Origin: Platycnemis pennipes
Taxonomy: Eukaryota > Arthropoda > Insecta > Odonata > Platycnemididae
Length of the DNA: 64,000 nucleotides
Direction of reading: 5' to 3'
NCBI GenBank assembly: GCA_933228895.1
Contig: OW121854.1
Span: forward strand, 54,230,609 to 54,294,608
The translations under genes and the position numbers were made by a program. This document shows positions 1-12,185 of the stretch, one piece after another; the stretch's first letter is position 1, and each line of letters begins with the position of its first letter. The notes below the pieces were generated by a model. That model was not told the origin of the DNA, searched no databases, and saw only the letters and a list, made by a program, of their open reading frames with translations.

Positions 1-345
1 GGCCAGACAGGGTGAGGAGAGTGTTCGCGGACGACCGGAGAGCTCCAGGACTAGGCCGTCGCCGTGAGGCCAATAATGGTGTGTGTTGATGAATGAAAAA
101 GTGTGTGCGTCGTCTTCTTCCGCGGGTCGGGAGGCGAGGCTCCCTATCACCCCGATCCCCAACACATTCCTTCCAGACCCTTCATACGTTTCGCCCCGGC
201 GGTAAAGCCAGGGAGCGCGTAAAAGAACAACAAAAAATTGCACAAGGTCGGGAACCCCTTCGCGAAGGATTCGCGAAGATTTTTTCTTATTTTTTGTACA
301 TGTTTCTTTCGGCCCAAAAAAAAAATTTCATCCGGGCGGGCCGTT
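1..345. other. GC-rich, CpG-dense edge of window
   Basis: The first 345 bases are clearly richer in GC and CpG than what follows and could be the end of a first exon or a promoter region lying to the left. An 84-codon frame (93-347) starts with ATG but is Arg-rich and featureless. After 345 the sequence turns abruptly AT-rich. Confidence 0.4.
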
Positions 346-3333
346 GAACCATTACAGTATTAATGATTTATAAGTAAAAGAGTAGATTAAGCACAATTAA
401 TATTCTGAGGTAAGGTCTTCATGGCATTATAATGATGGGAGATTCACCGAATTACTTCAGAAACAAAACACCAGAGCTATCACAAAATATTCCTTTGTGC
501 ACTTCATTGTAACCATTTGGATTATTTACATTATTTTCCATTATATTGTAAGAATATTTTTTCATTAATCATAATTCAGTCTCACTATAGTGAAGTGACT
601 CTTGCTAGTATATAAAATACAAAATTATAGTTTCATTAATTGAAATATTATGATTCTTGAGTTCATGAAGTGATGATGATAGTTAAAATAATTTATCACA
701 CTAATCGTTCCCTTAATTTTCAAAGTACAGATTCTATTCTCCAATTTCATTCTTTTTTCTGTGAAATTTCATGTTTCCAATGACGCAGACTAATACAAAG
801 AAATACGTAGTTCAACTGTTATAGTCTTATTTCAATACCCGTGCTTACGATATCCGTCCTCTTATCTTTCATACGAGGAATGTCTCTTTCGTGCAAGTTT
901 TTTTCGTACGCATATCGTAAGTCTCATACTGGTTGTCATCTGATATCGTGTCTCCGATGCACTGTAAAAAAAATGAAATTAACGTTTTTGGTTTATGCCC
1001 TCCAACTGAATACACATACTTATGGGTATATTATTTATAATACCATATGCATAATTGATAAGTTTAAACAGCCTAAGAGCAGTGTGTTGTAGCGCTTGTT
1101 AATGAGTCCCCTTGTCTAAATGAACCAGTTGGTCTAATACATGCTCAACCAGGTAGCTTTACCGATTAACTGAACCCTATGAGCAGGCAAGATCTATGGC
1201 TTGCGGGTTCCCAAGTAACTATGATTTACGAGACTGGAAAATTATTATCAATCATTTCAAAAATAATGAAATCAATTCTTATTACAATGCATCATTAGGT
1301 TACAATTTATTTCTTACTTTACGCGCTATATGGAGTTCGTAATAAAAGCGAATAATTTATGCATTTACACTGGTCCTGCAAATTAGGGGCCCCTGGAGCG
1401 TTGTGGCTCGCAGCGGACACCCGTTGCCCGGCCTATAGGGCACTAAAGAAGCAATTATTTTCCATACTTTCTCTAAATCTCTGCCGTTAATGACTTTGCG
1501 TGCTGCTATCTGTTGATTTGCCTTTCTCTCTGTGTAGCTATACATCTCCATTCTGCTCCAAAATCATTCCCAAGAATTCAAGCATCTACGTTCGCCTTCC
1601 TTCCCAAGAAAGCACGTCTCACCGTAATGTAACGCAAAATTTCATGCAAATAACTTTACCAATTTATTATTGAGGTACCTAAGGTAAGATAAGATGTAAG
1701 GCTATATACACTCAGAAAAATTGGATAGTTCTTTTGCGAGTTCGAAGGGGTCCAAAACTCTGTCTCGACTCACTCCTTAATGTCACCGACCAGCCTAGCT
1801 CAGAATTTCTAGCCGTGAGGCCCTCCGTCCACCCACGTCGTCGTCTCTTAATCAGCGACGCTCTCCTTCCAACCTTCCATTATCCTTGTCCTCATCTGCG
1901 CCTCTTCCCTTGCCAAGATCCCTTTACGGCCTCACTCCCTTTCACTCACTCTTATCGGGCTCCTAAATCTTCTCTCGCCGCTCTCTCTATTTCGCTCCGA
2001 ATCTCGGAAGAGTTACAGGCGTCGCTCAGCTTCCACTGTCTCTCAATCCCTCTCTTCCAACACTCCGTTCCGCCATCAGTTTCCAAAAGAGAAATTTGGC
2101 ATTGTCTATTGAGGCCTATCGCCATCCCCATAGTCTTTAAGCACTTTCCACATATTTGTTCCGGTAAAACTGTTTAATCAACTCTTCAACCTTGCTTGAA
2201 AAAATCACAAATTCAATTAATTTTATTTTTTGTACGGGGACTCACTATGAAAACTCAATATGTTGGTTTTGCTGTTATTTGGTATACTTCGTATGTTTAA
2301 ACTGATGACGTCTTCTTAAAGCAGTGTACATATATAATATCAATACATAAAACAATTGTGAATTATATATTACATGCAAAGGTTGATAGGTAATTTTGAT
2401 GCATTTAATTTATCCAAATATCCTTCATTCTTTCTAGTCTTAATCATTGGGATACTTTGAAGGCCATGCATTTTTAAAATTGTAACGTAACGCCACAAGC
2501 TAAAGTTTATATTTTTTGTGTGTTCTGTTCATTTTAACCCAGGCACCATGGTATCCCAGGTTCTTAATTAACGTTAGTATTATTAATATACAGTGACCTC
2601 TTTAATCCCGGATATTCTTTAAATTGAAATCCTTTCGGATTAGCGATTAGCATCATTAGTTTCAGCAATTCAGGACGTCAACTTGGGGGCAACGTAGATA
2701 AAATATGCAAGGTTTATAATATAAATGAATTAGAAATATTCATGTGTGTGTGTTACCACAAATAACCCGTGTGCTACTACAAAGGTTGAACAATGATGTT
2801 AGCTATCAGGAGAGATAGCATTCGGCTGAATTCGTTGGTCCTTTGTGACTATGAATGGACTTGTGGCTGGTTGTTATTGAAGTTAACAATGATTGAAGTG
2901 CAAAATGGGCGTGAATTAATAGAGATTAGGTAAAATATGCAAAACGCATACGAATGACCCGTAAAGGATTTAGTAACGCACTCAAATTACATATTTCCTT
3001 CCAGGACAACAATAAACAAAATCTTCGCTACCGAAATCGTAAGAGATGAACATTTAATCAATAAAGTTATCTAGAATATACTATTGCATCGCAAGAGTTT
3101 CCCAGTTTTTAATGTATTTGAGACCCCTCTTAGGAGTTACCTCGTATTTCTAATTAAATATAATAGTAAATATGAAATGTATACGAAGGTAAACCAATCA
3201 TTTGCTGAACTGAATCGCATTCCACTTTATTTCAGGTATTCTGCATCAGAAATGTGATCCCGATGCCCTGATGTGTGGACATATTCCCGGTTAATATAAC
3301 TGGTAATATATATTAGTATATTTTACTGGACTA
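346..3333. other. AT-rich DNA without recognisable genes
   Basis: Mostly AT-rich non-coding sequence. A small GC-rich patch lies at 1375-1440. A pyrimidine-rich stretch at 1790-2110 yields a 147-codon frame (1734-2177) that starts with TTG and is rich in Ser, Leu and Pro, as expected of CT-rich DNA rather than of a protein. Confidence 0.6.
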
Positions 3334-3611
3334 TCACTCTCACTCAGTAATTCAACCGGAAGGTTGGTTTTGATAGGTGAGAGTACCTAGAGCTCACCCC
3401 GTACTAAGCCAATGGCGTGTAAAAATCACACATTCAGGGGGGCCAGTTCCTTTTCCTGGGCCACCTGCGATTTCCAGCGAAGTTCTGACAAGTAAGAAAT
3501 CGAATCACGAAGATTTTAGAAGGGGATGCCCGGAAAGGCTCTTGCCCGGGATTAGAACCCGGGACCCTCCGGTCAATAGCCCAGTGCTCTACCCACTAGG
3601 CCTCCACGACC
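3334..3611 (-). mobile_element. tRNA-derived SINE, family A, copy 1
   Basis: On the minus strand a tRNA-like head (about 3611-3540) has an A-box-like GTGGGTAGAGCACTGG and a B box GGGTTCTAATCCC. It is followed by a body shared with 43973-44240 and 52006-52207, including the CACACATTCAGG block, the CTCACCCCG block and an end of CACTCAGT type. A plus-strand open frame of 85 codons here is a product of the SINE and lacks any protein-like feature. Confidence 0.8.
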
Positions 3612-4386
3612 CCTCAGAACTACTAATAGACTAAAGGTTCATAAAATACAACTGATCCGAATGTTATTAGCTCCATTTAGCAATAGTTTCGTTCATTAAA
3701 AGAATTCATTATTATAGCGAATGAAACCTCTTGGAATGCAATGCAGCTTAACTGGCCACTGTGTATTGACCTCAATTTTTGATCATTAATTGAAATCAAT
3801 ATTATTCCTGGAACATTTAAAAGAAAATAATTATTACTTCGTACAGAATGGTTATAGGATCATTTACCAGTTGCGTACAATATTGCTTTCCTTTTTTGTG
3901 AAGGCAAATATTGCCTCCAGTTAGAAGTAAACGATGTAATATTGTGTAAAACATAGGTCTAAAAAGAGTAGGGGCTATCAATTCCTAATTTAAAGTCGTT
4001 GGGCTGAGCTCCAGAATGAAACTCTACCTTTGGACTCCCAAGTTTTCTCATTTACACGGAGCTAAAATTAAGTTACCCAAGAAATTTCCAGCTCGGGCGT
4101 TGACTTTTTAGAAATAATTGAGAGCGTGTTGGAGTAGCTGAAGCAGGTTAACAATTTTTCAAGGTGTTTCTAACTCTATCATATAGTTCTGGTATAATAC
4201 TTACACAATGAGAGCAAATATATACGCTCATGATTGAACTATTAGTAATATTTTTTATAGATCAAAATTCAGCTTTAAACCAAAACTAATATCAAGGAAC
4301 CTAAAAATATTTAGTATTATGTAAACGAATTTAAAATAAGTTTCATATAATATCCACTAAGGTCATCATAGGGTCAAAGGGTCATC

Positions 4387-4425
4387 CGTTTACCGATGAC
4401 CCTATCCAAGGGTCATCGGTAAACG
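4387..4425. repeat. Perfect 17-bp hairpin
   Basis: CGTTTACCGATGACCCT (4387-4403) and its exact reverse complement (4409-4425) are separated by ATCCA. Further GGGTCA motifs lie just upstream (4372-4384), so the arm sequence is part of a small cluster. Confidence 0.85.
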
Positions 4426-4834
4426 AAATTTTCAGTTTAATGCCATGTACAGAATACCCCAACAAGCATTCTAATTTCTGAATGTTGTTCCCTTATATTT
4501 TAAAAAAGAAAATTACTTAGTGATTTACATTCACATTCTTGCTTTTTTAAGTATATGAAAGAAATGCCTACAAAGTCTATAAAAAAATTGCTATCTACTG
4601 CAGTTAAGAGGCCGACATTCCAAAATGCTGTATTGTAAGGCTGAGCATATGTCGTCAACGAAATCACCATCTGATGTATTTTACTTTGTCCTCCGTAGAT
4701 ACAAACTTTAGGTTTTTGTAGTTACTAATGTAGAAAATCACTTTGAAGCCTCCAAGCTACTAAGGACGGGATGAACCACTCATACAAGTTTTTATGATAG
4801 CCGTTCTGAATAATAGTTAAGGATTGGACGTACC

Positions 4835-5170
4835 TTATAGCCATAGAGACAGGGAATATCTTGCCATCTCAACCCCCTGCGTGCTTTTCTCGTCCGACGC
4901 AAGAAATGGAGAAACTTGATTAGTTTTACAGCAATTATCACCTCGTGCACTCAGGGTCTCTATTACGGATGGTGACCGACCAAATTTATTTTTGAATTCT
5001 TTTAAAAGTAAATAACAGTTCTGTTCACAAAATTGTAAAATAGAGGGAACACGAAAACCAGGGGAACCTTTCAAAATAGTACCTAAATGATCCGTTCCTC
5101 CACTGTACCTCACACCAAGCTGAATAAAACTTTCGTTTCTTTCTTTTTTGTGTTCCGAGTTCCGATACAT
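4835..5170 (-). CDS. Unrecognised 111-codon open frame
   Basis: It starts with ATG at 5170 and runs to 4835. The translation has mixed composition (for example FCEQNCYLLLKEFKNKFGRS) and no motif, signal peptide or membrane segment that I can place. No splice context or neighbour supports it. It is listed because it is among the longest ATG-started frames outside repeats, but it may be chance. Confidence 0.12.
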   Translation of the reverse strand: MYRNSEHKKERNESFIQLGVRYSGGTDHLGTILKGSPGFRVPSILQFCEQNCYLLLKEFKNKFGRSPSVIETLSARGDNCCKTNQVSPFLASDEKSTQGVEMARYSLSLWL

Positions 5171-7468
5171 CCTCAGAGCCTCTGTTATCTATCAATCTTC
5201 ATCTCCTACCACCTCTCAATCCCTCGCATGGAGGCTAACAAATAAAAACACATTAAAAAAACACTTTACACATTAAAAATATAAATATTGTTACTAATAT
5301 CCCTCGACATAATCAAGAAGTGAACTGTAGCTGAATTGTGATATTATTTTTGCTACTTTTCCTGCATGGCAAAAGTAATAGAACGAAATATCGCCCATTC
5401 ATTCATGTAAAATACGTATTGAATATAACGTATTGTAACTCCAGCAATCATTTCTACATTATTAGGTAAAGTTGATGGTATCAGGCGTAAATTCATGGAA
5501 TTTGCTTGCATGCACATTGAATGATAGAATCAATATTGTTATTCCACAATTATTTATCTCACACTACTAATACCATGGTTTCGACAGTTAAATTCATCGT
5601 CACCTGAATAACATGGTTTATTTTATCATTCATAAGCATCAGGTTAATCACCTATTAACACGGCTAATCGCAATTTAAGGATACCGTATTGATATTACGA
5701 GTAGCTCTCAAATATTTCGTGGCATCGAGTATTTCACAGCATAAAATATCTCGAAGAGGGTTTGATCAATTCCTTTCAGTTCAGTTCCACACCTTCATTT
5801 TGCTCATTGACTAGTATAGCTCGTCATGTGCATTTTGAATTTTCATCGCAGGGAGAGGTATTGGGTTGTCGACGAGGTCAACATCGCATCGCTGCATTTA
5901 ATGAAGACTGCGCATCGTAAGCGGCGTATCGTAATATCGCGGGGCCTTGCTCACATGCTCCTCCACTCTTGCCCATCATACCTCTGCCTCCAGCAGACTC
6001 ATTTGCAAATCCCCTCACTCGGGCGTTCCGTATCAATTTTTCTCTCTCCTCTCCGCCCTCTCCCTCTCTCTCTTCCCCCTTACCCAGAGCACACACCGGG
6101 GCAGAACCTCCGCCCTCTCCGTTCCTCTATCACTGCCCTTTTTTCCGGCATCGCGCGCACTCGGCGTGGCTAAAAGGGTAAAAGCAATCTTTTTTCCACC
6201 GGCGCTCGGAGCTGCCAGGGTCTGGACTGTTGGTCTGGCGTGATGAACGGTACCGCAGGGTGGAGTATCTTCAGGCCGGATACAAGGCCTGGAGTCCGCT
6301 GGATGCATTCATCCATTGGGCGAGGGAAACTTTTACTAATGATAATTTCGTTCCCCTGGACTATCTAATCTTGCCGCTCCTCTATCCTGATGTTTGGTAA
6401 GCCTAGGGTACATCCTGAGATCCATTGGTAAAAACATTTTTTGCGCAAAAATTATTCCGTAGACATCAATCATGGATACAGGACGTATGAGTATTTTTTT
6501 CCATATCAATTTATGGTGAAAATAATTTTCCTTTCAGCTGCCCAACGGGCAGGAAATTTTCTCTTAAGACATGTCACAGCATGACATTGAAGAATTCATA
6601 ACGTAAAAAGGTGTGCACATTTCCACTGTGGAAGAAATAACAAAATATGGCCCAAATTATCCAATGGAAACGTTCACAGTCAGATATACTAATATAAAAA
6701 AGAAATCCAGGAGGTCTCTTGACAAAGAAGGGAAATAAATGTGAAGATCCTTCTGGCAAATATTAACTTGATTCGTAGCAGAGGGAAACGGGACCCTAAA
6801 TTGAATTGTAATTATAATAACAGAAGAGCCACGATATATAATGCCAGGGCATTAAAAAAAGTTCACTTTTTCATATTTTCAACAAACATTGAATTCCTTA
6901 AATCTCATGGTAAGCAAGAATATTAAATTATGAAAATTTAACAATAATCCAGTATTATAATATTTAATTTCCATCTAATTTCTGAGCACAAACAAAATTG
7001 GTTTAATGATTTTTTCTGGTTATACGGAGTAAATTAAAGAAATGGCTTGGTGACAAAATCACTATCAGCATAAGATATATTTGAAGGCCTGAAAAATATA
7101 TAGCCGTGTTAAAACCAGAGCAATATCAGTTACCTAAACAATAAAATTTACAGCGTTAAAATCTTAAAATTTTCTAGTTTCAATAATCTGAACTTTGTAG
7201 CTTATTAATCACGGTAGGCATAAAAACTCACATCTGTACATTTTTAAAGTTTACGCATGATCGTTTAAAATAAGCTTAATTGTTCTATGGTATTAGGCAA
7301 CAGTAATTGCTGCTGTCCAGTCAGTATATTGTATTGTTAATTACAAGTCATTTCAAACATTTATGCAAAATAATATGCATGGTCGTTATCATTAATATAC
7401 CAAACATATTTTAGAGTCCTAAATACAATTATTAATTTTAACTGTAAAATGCTCTCATTATCTTTCAG

Positions 7469-7815
7469 CAAATAGACAATTTGGAACTATAAATAACTTT
7501 GAAAATGTGAGAATTGACGGTGATTGTTGGAGAAACCAAAGAATAGCTGTAAAAATAAACTCGTTATACCCCATGAGCGAACAAACACGTAATGTGAGAC
7601 TTCTCATTGTTAATCCTTGGTTTAATGATTCAACCTGGCTATATTTCTCTCGCAGACAGATGACCACGGAAATGCCAGTAATTACTGACCTTCCACCTGA
7701 AGCCAAGTTGAAAGACCCATCTGAGAACACTCTGAACCATAACGATTTCATACCGTACTATAAACGAGTTTTTTGGCCCAGGAAAAATGGAGAGAGGTAT
7801 AAACAGCCAACGTAG
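7469..7815 (+). CDS. Candidate terminal coding exon, unrecognised
   Basis: A good 3' splice site, CTCTCATTATCTTTCAG, ends at 7468. It is followed by an open frame of about 115 codons to a TAG at 7813-7815. The translation contains VRLLIVNPWFNDSTWLYFSR and is of mixed composition with no low-complexity bias. The first in-frame ATG is only at 7582, so it would have to be an internal or last exon. The opposite strand is also open over most of it, which argues for chance. I do not recognise the protein. Confidence 0.2.
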
Positions 7816-8400
7816 CCCCCACCTCTCCCCATCTCACTAGTCACCAATGGTTGCAAGAGGCGGAGTTGCATTTGCGCCGGGAGAAAAAAAGTGCACTAAA
7901 TGTCAGATAGGCGGGGGCAATGGCCGCTTTTAGTGCCGTGGATTTTTAACCCCTTCGCGTAACGCACGCGGTCCAAAAGATCGATCAAACGCGATACATT
8001 AAATTTATTTTGCACATATCACGGGACCAGGGTAGCGTACTGGAAAAAGAAAAACAGCCGCAAAAGCCTCGCGTGGGAAAAACCGACAAAGTTGGGAGCT
8101 TTGGTTTTTCAAATACCTGAGCCGTTAGGGGGAGAATTGGGGGAGGGGCACCGGAAGCGGGTTAGATAAATCTTTCGTCCCAACACTGACGAAGCTAACG
8201 CGGGAGGTGGGAGTAGAATGCTTGGAACAAAACGATGAGAAAAAAATGGAAAGGTACCATTCGAATTTTCATGATCTTAAATAGCCGAGAGGAATTGCCG
8301 GGGTTCCGAATGGTAGTTTCACACCGTTAAAGCTGGGAAGCAGCGAGAATCAATGCAGAATGAAATGCTTTCATGCCCATGCTGAGTGAAAATGCGCCCC
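7816..8400. other. CpG-denser patch
   Basis: Compared with the flanks this stretch has more CpG and G-runs (for example GATAGGCGGGGGCAATGGCC near 7910). It might be regulatory. No frame, tRNA or repeat was recognised in it. Confidence 0.35.
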
Positions 8401-8473
8401 AGAAACCTCACCTGCGGGCATTACTCGGTGTTCTATTTTATCATTCTTCTTTGCGCTTCATGCTCTGCTTCAC

Positions 8474-8493
8474 ACTCACACACACACACACCC
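8474..8493. repeat. CA microsatellite
   Basis: A run of CA dinucleotides, interrupted once by a CT at its left end. Confidence 0.9.
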
Positions 8494-9479
8494 ATCTCAC
8501 TGATACACGGACACCGAAGTGCAATAAAGATTTTCCGCACTAGTCGAGGTGAAAGGAAATCACGTAAATGTATTCAGAATAAAGCGAATTTTTGAAGCCT
8601 GCACGGAATTGATTATGCTCGGATACCATGGCAGAATATCCTCATCAGAATCATTAAAGTTCTAAGATTTCACAGTTTTCTACTAGGTCCTCCAATCAGC
8701 TAAACTCCCAATTCAGTTAATTTTACTAAGTTACTAATTTTTTCCTTTCTTATTTCACACTAAGCTTATCTGCACCAAATCTCCAGTTATTATTTAACAT
8801 ATATTTTCCGTGTTACTGTTTACTTTAAACTCCATGATTTGCTTCGATGATTACCTTAAGATATGGCCAATTAGGTTATCACGTATAATCTTCATAGTTT
8901 CCATCATAGCTACTTATTAGGGTGGAGTGAAAAAAGTCAATATTTTTTTTCGGAAACGGGTACCCTTCAATAACTGTGTATGAAACCTAGTAACAATTCT
9001 GTAAAATATTTATTTTTTACGACGTCATCTTGAGTCTGCACATTTGGCTTAAAGTTTGAAAGTTTTTAAATTGTTTTCATTTTTACAAATTTTTTTAAGT
9101 ACTTGAAACAAAAAATAACATAACTGGTAATCACTAAATAGTTGAACAAGACCCTAAATAAAGACAGGATTTTTATAAATATTTTTAGGCGGTGTTTTTA
9201 GTCAGCACATGAGGCTTAAACTTATCTAAATATTCGTAAATTTCTGACATTTTCAACGTTTTATAATTTCTGATATCCTCTTATGATGTTATCAAAACTT
9301 GTTTATATCGCTTTCGTTAATCAACTTTGCCTTGTGCAACTCTTCGCTAGTTTATATTAAACTACCCATGACTCACCACGGGGAGGTGGTTGCACTTCGA
9401 GTCCCATCCATGCCCTTCCATCCACCCAACCATGAGAGCATGTATTTACATCTTTAAGAAAGGTCGTCAACAGGTAAAT

Positions 9480-9690
9480 TGTTTCTTTGTATCATATATT
9501 GGACGGATATTTCTATCAAACATTCTAGTTTTGATTAAGCTTTCTCTTTTCTTTTGATCACAGACCAATTTTGAGGAAGCAGTGACTTCTTTGACGGCTC
9601 TTTCTACCGCTTGAGCATGTGATGGGAGTTCAAAAAGAGTGCACTCAGAAGCTCCTATAACATTTCAAATGCTTCGAGACTTGATTGCAG
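9480..9690 (-). pseudogene. Degenerate fragment of a repeated uncharacterised protein
   Basis: Minus-strand translation gives LFELPSHAQAVERAVKEVTA, then CDQKKRESLIKTRMFDRNIR. It resembles the CHTQAVER...VKxVTEA...RDGFIR segment seen in many copies of an uncharacterised protein in arthropods and other animals, probably carried by a mobile element. Upstream text is broken by stops. The link is from memory and by eye only; a translated search would settle it. Confidence 0.4.
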
Positions 9691-9739
9691 TGTCAATTGA
9701 CACTCATGTCCAACTGCCATAAAGTGCGATGCTCCTGAT

Positions 9740-9910
9740 GCGAATTACTCACTCATAACTTTGCATTTACAGCATTATCCTTTTTATTGTTACTCTATTT
9801 AAAAATGCTTTTACACTTGGCATTTCCTTCACTTAGCTATTTCGTCCATGTTACCTGGCTTCCAAGATAGCAATACTGTTTCATCTCTTTTAACTATTTC
9901 TTGCAAGCGT
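9740..9910 (-). mobile_element. Possible LINE remnant
   Basis: Minus-strand KEMKQYCYLGSQVTWTK resembles the FCYxGSRVTSDG segment of the 41.6-kb LINE. Downstream text is out of frame. This is weak evidence from one short block. Confidence 0.3.
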
Positions 9911-10128
9911 AAAATTTGTCAAAATCCTTTCTCTGCTACTCATATGGTTTCTTAGTTTCTTTTCTGTTGATATATCGTCAATATCTTTTCCATTGCAACT
10001 GAGGCTTACCTAAAATCTATTCATGGCTCTGTAATAATCCCTGTGTCATCATTTTAAATCAAAATACTCTTTTCTCGAAACTCATCAACCCTAAAGCCTT
10101 CTCATTGGCGTCTAACTCGATGTAACCC

Positions 10129-10310
10129 GGTAAAAAGCAGATAAAATACGGGAATATTAGCAGTTTGTCTTAATTCTTTACTTAGTTTACGTATTAGGTG
10201 CTGGGCCCTATGTAGACAGGTACAAGGCAGATAAAATACGGGGGAATGTGAAAAGCTTGTGTTAATCCTTTACTTATTTTACGCCTTCTATGCTGGGCCC
10301 AGATTAGACC
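10129..10310. repeat. Two-copy 90-bp tandem repeat
   Basis: Unit 1 (10129-10218) and unit 2 (10219-10310) both begin GGTANAARGCAGATAAAATACGG, carry TTTACTTA in the middle and have GCTGGGCCC near the end. The copies differ at many positions by eye. Confidence 0.75.
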
Positions 10311-11624
10311 ATAGCCAGCAGGTTTTTTCACGAAATATTGATACTTCTTAAAACATTGTATGAGAATAACCTTTTTTAGAATTTAACACACAATGAATTC
10401 AAAGTCAATTTGTTCAAATCATTATCCAAGTTCACAGAAAAAGTCTGTTTTTTTCTTGTCCATGCCTTTTTATTAAAGGAGTATAAGGACAATTTAATTG
10501 CTTCTCTTCTACCATTGGCTTTGTTAAATCGAAACTGGTCAGAACATCTGGAATGCAAGAGCTCTTCATTTATTCATTAATTTCTTCTACCCATAATCTT
10601 TGTCATTATTTTCGATAAGGCTCAACCATCATTATTTTGTGATTGGGAATTACGTCTTTGCATATTTAAAAATATGGTTCATCTACCTGGTTAATGCCAT
10701 CGCTCACTGACACTAGCTTCGGCGGCACGTAATGTAGATTAAAAGTGTTAATGTTAGAGGTTTCCTCAAGAGATGGCGCCAGCATTTGCCCTTGGTGAAT
10801 CTGTTATTTTAGGTATAGAAGTAATATAGATTTTCCAAAACGAATTATTATTATTGTTCCCCATGCAAATTAATCATAATGCTCATTCATAATGGAAATA
10901 AATATTCTGATTTTGCGAAGTGAAACCTGATTATTTTCCTTGAAACGAATGTGGAAAGATTGACGGAAATTTAAGCACTTTTCAATTAGTAGTACTGGAC
11001 CTTAGACCTTGTAGAATCTAAATTGCATTAATACTGTACAATGAATTAGATCTAAACATGCTGGATCGAAATATTGTAAATTGTAATACATACTTTGCAA
11101 TTGCATAACACAGACATTTTCTCAAATAGCATTTGACGACCAATTTCGCGCCGAAAATCACTTCCCCGGAAGTATCGTCTTATATCGAATCCGGCTGCTT
11201 TCCAATGCTTACAAGAAGATATTGCGAAAAAGATGTTAAGGACGATAATGCAACATTTTTTCCTGAAGCTGGAGATGATGTGCAGAAAAAAGCCTCCGAC
11301 TTTCTCTCCCACAGGTACCGGTGCACGAAAGAATTGGTTCTACAGAATTTCGTTCCGCGTAATCCCTTGCCATAACGAGGTCCTTCGAAGCAACTGCTGT
11401 GGCCTTGTGGTTATGGCCTGCGATCAATACTTTTGAGGATGATAAGATTCAATATGGACTGTGCGTACTCATTCATATCATATGATTATCATCATCATAA
11501 GTCATCAATCCTCAGATTGTAGGATACCTATTTCGAGCCTGCCGCGTGAACGGTGGTGAAAGACATTAATTGCCAAAAAAAATCTAGTACCTTGAACCTA
11601 GGTAAAATTGCCATGAGAGTTAAG

Positions 11625-11711
11625 GATTCTGGGTAGCATAGTGGTCTTCGCAGTGGCCCAGAAAGCCAAAGGTCCGGGATTCGATTCCCGGTCAAGGTGA
11701 ATTTTTTCTCC
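11625..11711 (+). mobile_element. tRNA-derived SINE head
   Basis: tRNA-like sequence on the plus strand with A-box-like GGGTAGCATAGTGG and B box GGGATTCGATTCCC, then GTCAAGGTGAATTTTTTCTC. The last part resembles the tail of the 43.5-kb and 29.8-kb copies. It abuts an antisense LINE 3' end (11712-11830), so it is either a composite or a nested insertion. Confidence 0.6.
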
Positions 11712-11830
11712 GGGCAATTAATATGATCATCAGATTGGTTTGACGCAGCTCTCCACTGAGTTCTCTTATCCGCTGGTCTCTTCATATTTACGTAATTCTC
11801 CTCTTTCATCGAATGATCTGCGTTCCGCCT
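11712..11830 (-). mobile_element. ATG-tailed LINE 3' end fragment, minus strand
   Basis: Minus-strand translation gives MKEENYVNMKRPADKRTQWRAAS, the same C-terminal text as the other copies (ADRRVEWRAAS at 42.1 kb). The remaining tail is cut by SINE-like sequence at 11625-11711. A tail-like ATGATGATGATAATC lies beyond it at about 11485-11515, suggesting a later insertion inside the LINE end. Confidence 0.6.
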
Positions 11831-12151
11831 AGGGTCAAATAATCTGCGAAGATTGAAAACGGTGCTCTTAAGGTTTGAGCAAATAATTATTATCCGTCTA
11901 CCTACCATCTAGATAGAAGTTTAAAAAAATACCATTTAACTCGATTTCATTAACCCGGTAATAATGAATTGCAAGGGTTATTCTTCAATTTGTCTATGAA
12001 AATCACTAATTTTAAGTGCGCTTGTGCTGAAGAATGCATATTCTGTTATTGTCTAATTTTTTCTGGCAGTTTTGGTCGGTATATCGTAATACGCTGTCAA
12101 GTGTACTTGAGTACTCATATGTATACCTATTTACTAGTTTGCAGCATCAAC

Positions 12152-12185
12152 AGGAAATATTCTGCAACTTTGCAGAATATTTCCT
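12152..12185. repeat. Perfect 16-bp hairpin
   Basis: AGGAAATATTCTGCAA (12152-12167), a two-base loop CT, then its exact reverse complement (12170-12185). No promoter or terminator context is visible. Confidence 0.85.

Larger units (their letters stand above)
3612..7468. other. AT-rich DNA with one GC/CT-rich patch
   Basis: Apart from the hairpin at 4387-4425 and the open frame at 4835-5170, nothing is recognised. At 5930-6310 a pyrimidine-rich, CpG-rich patch gives four overlapping frames on both strands; that pattern reflects composition. It could be a promoter or first exon, but no decisive signal was seen. Confidence 0.5.

Noticed and set aside
1734..2177. 147-codon frame
   Set aside because: It begins with TTG in a pyrimidine-rich tract; Ser/Leu/Pro bias and no motif.
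5826..6308. Several overlapping frames on both strands
   Set aside because: All are products of one GC/CT-rich patch; no splice sites or protein features single one out.
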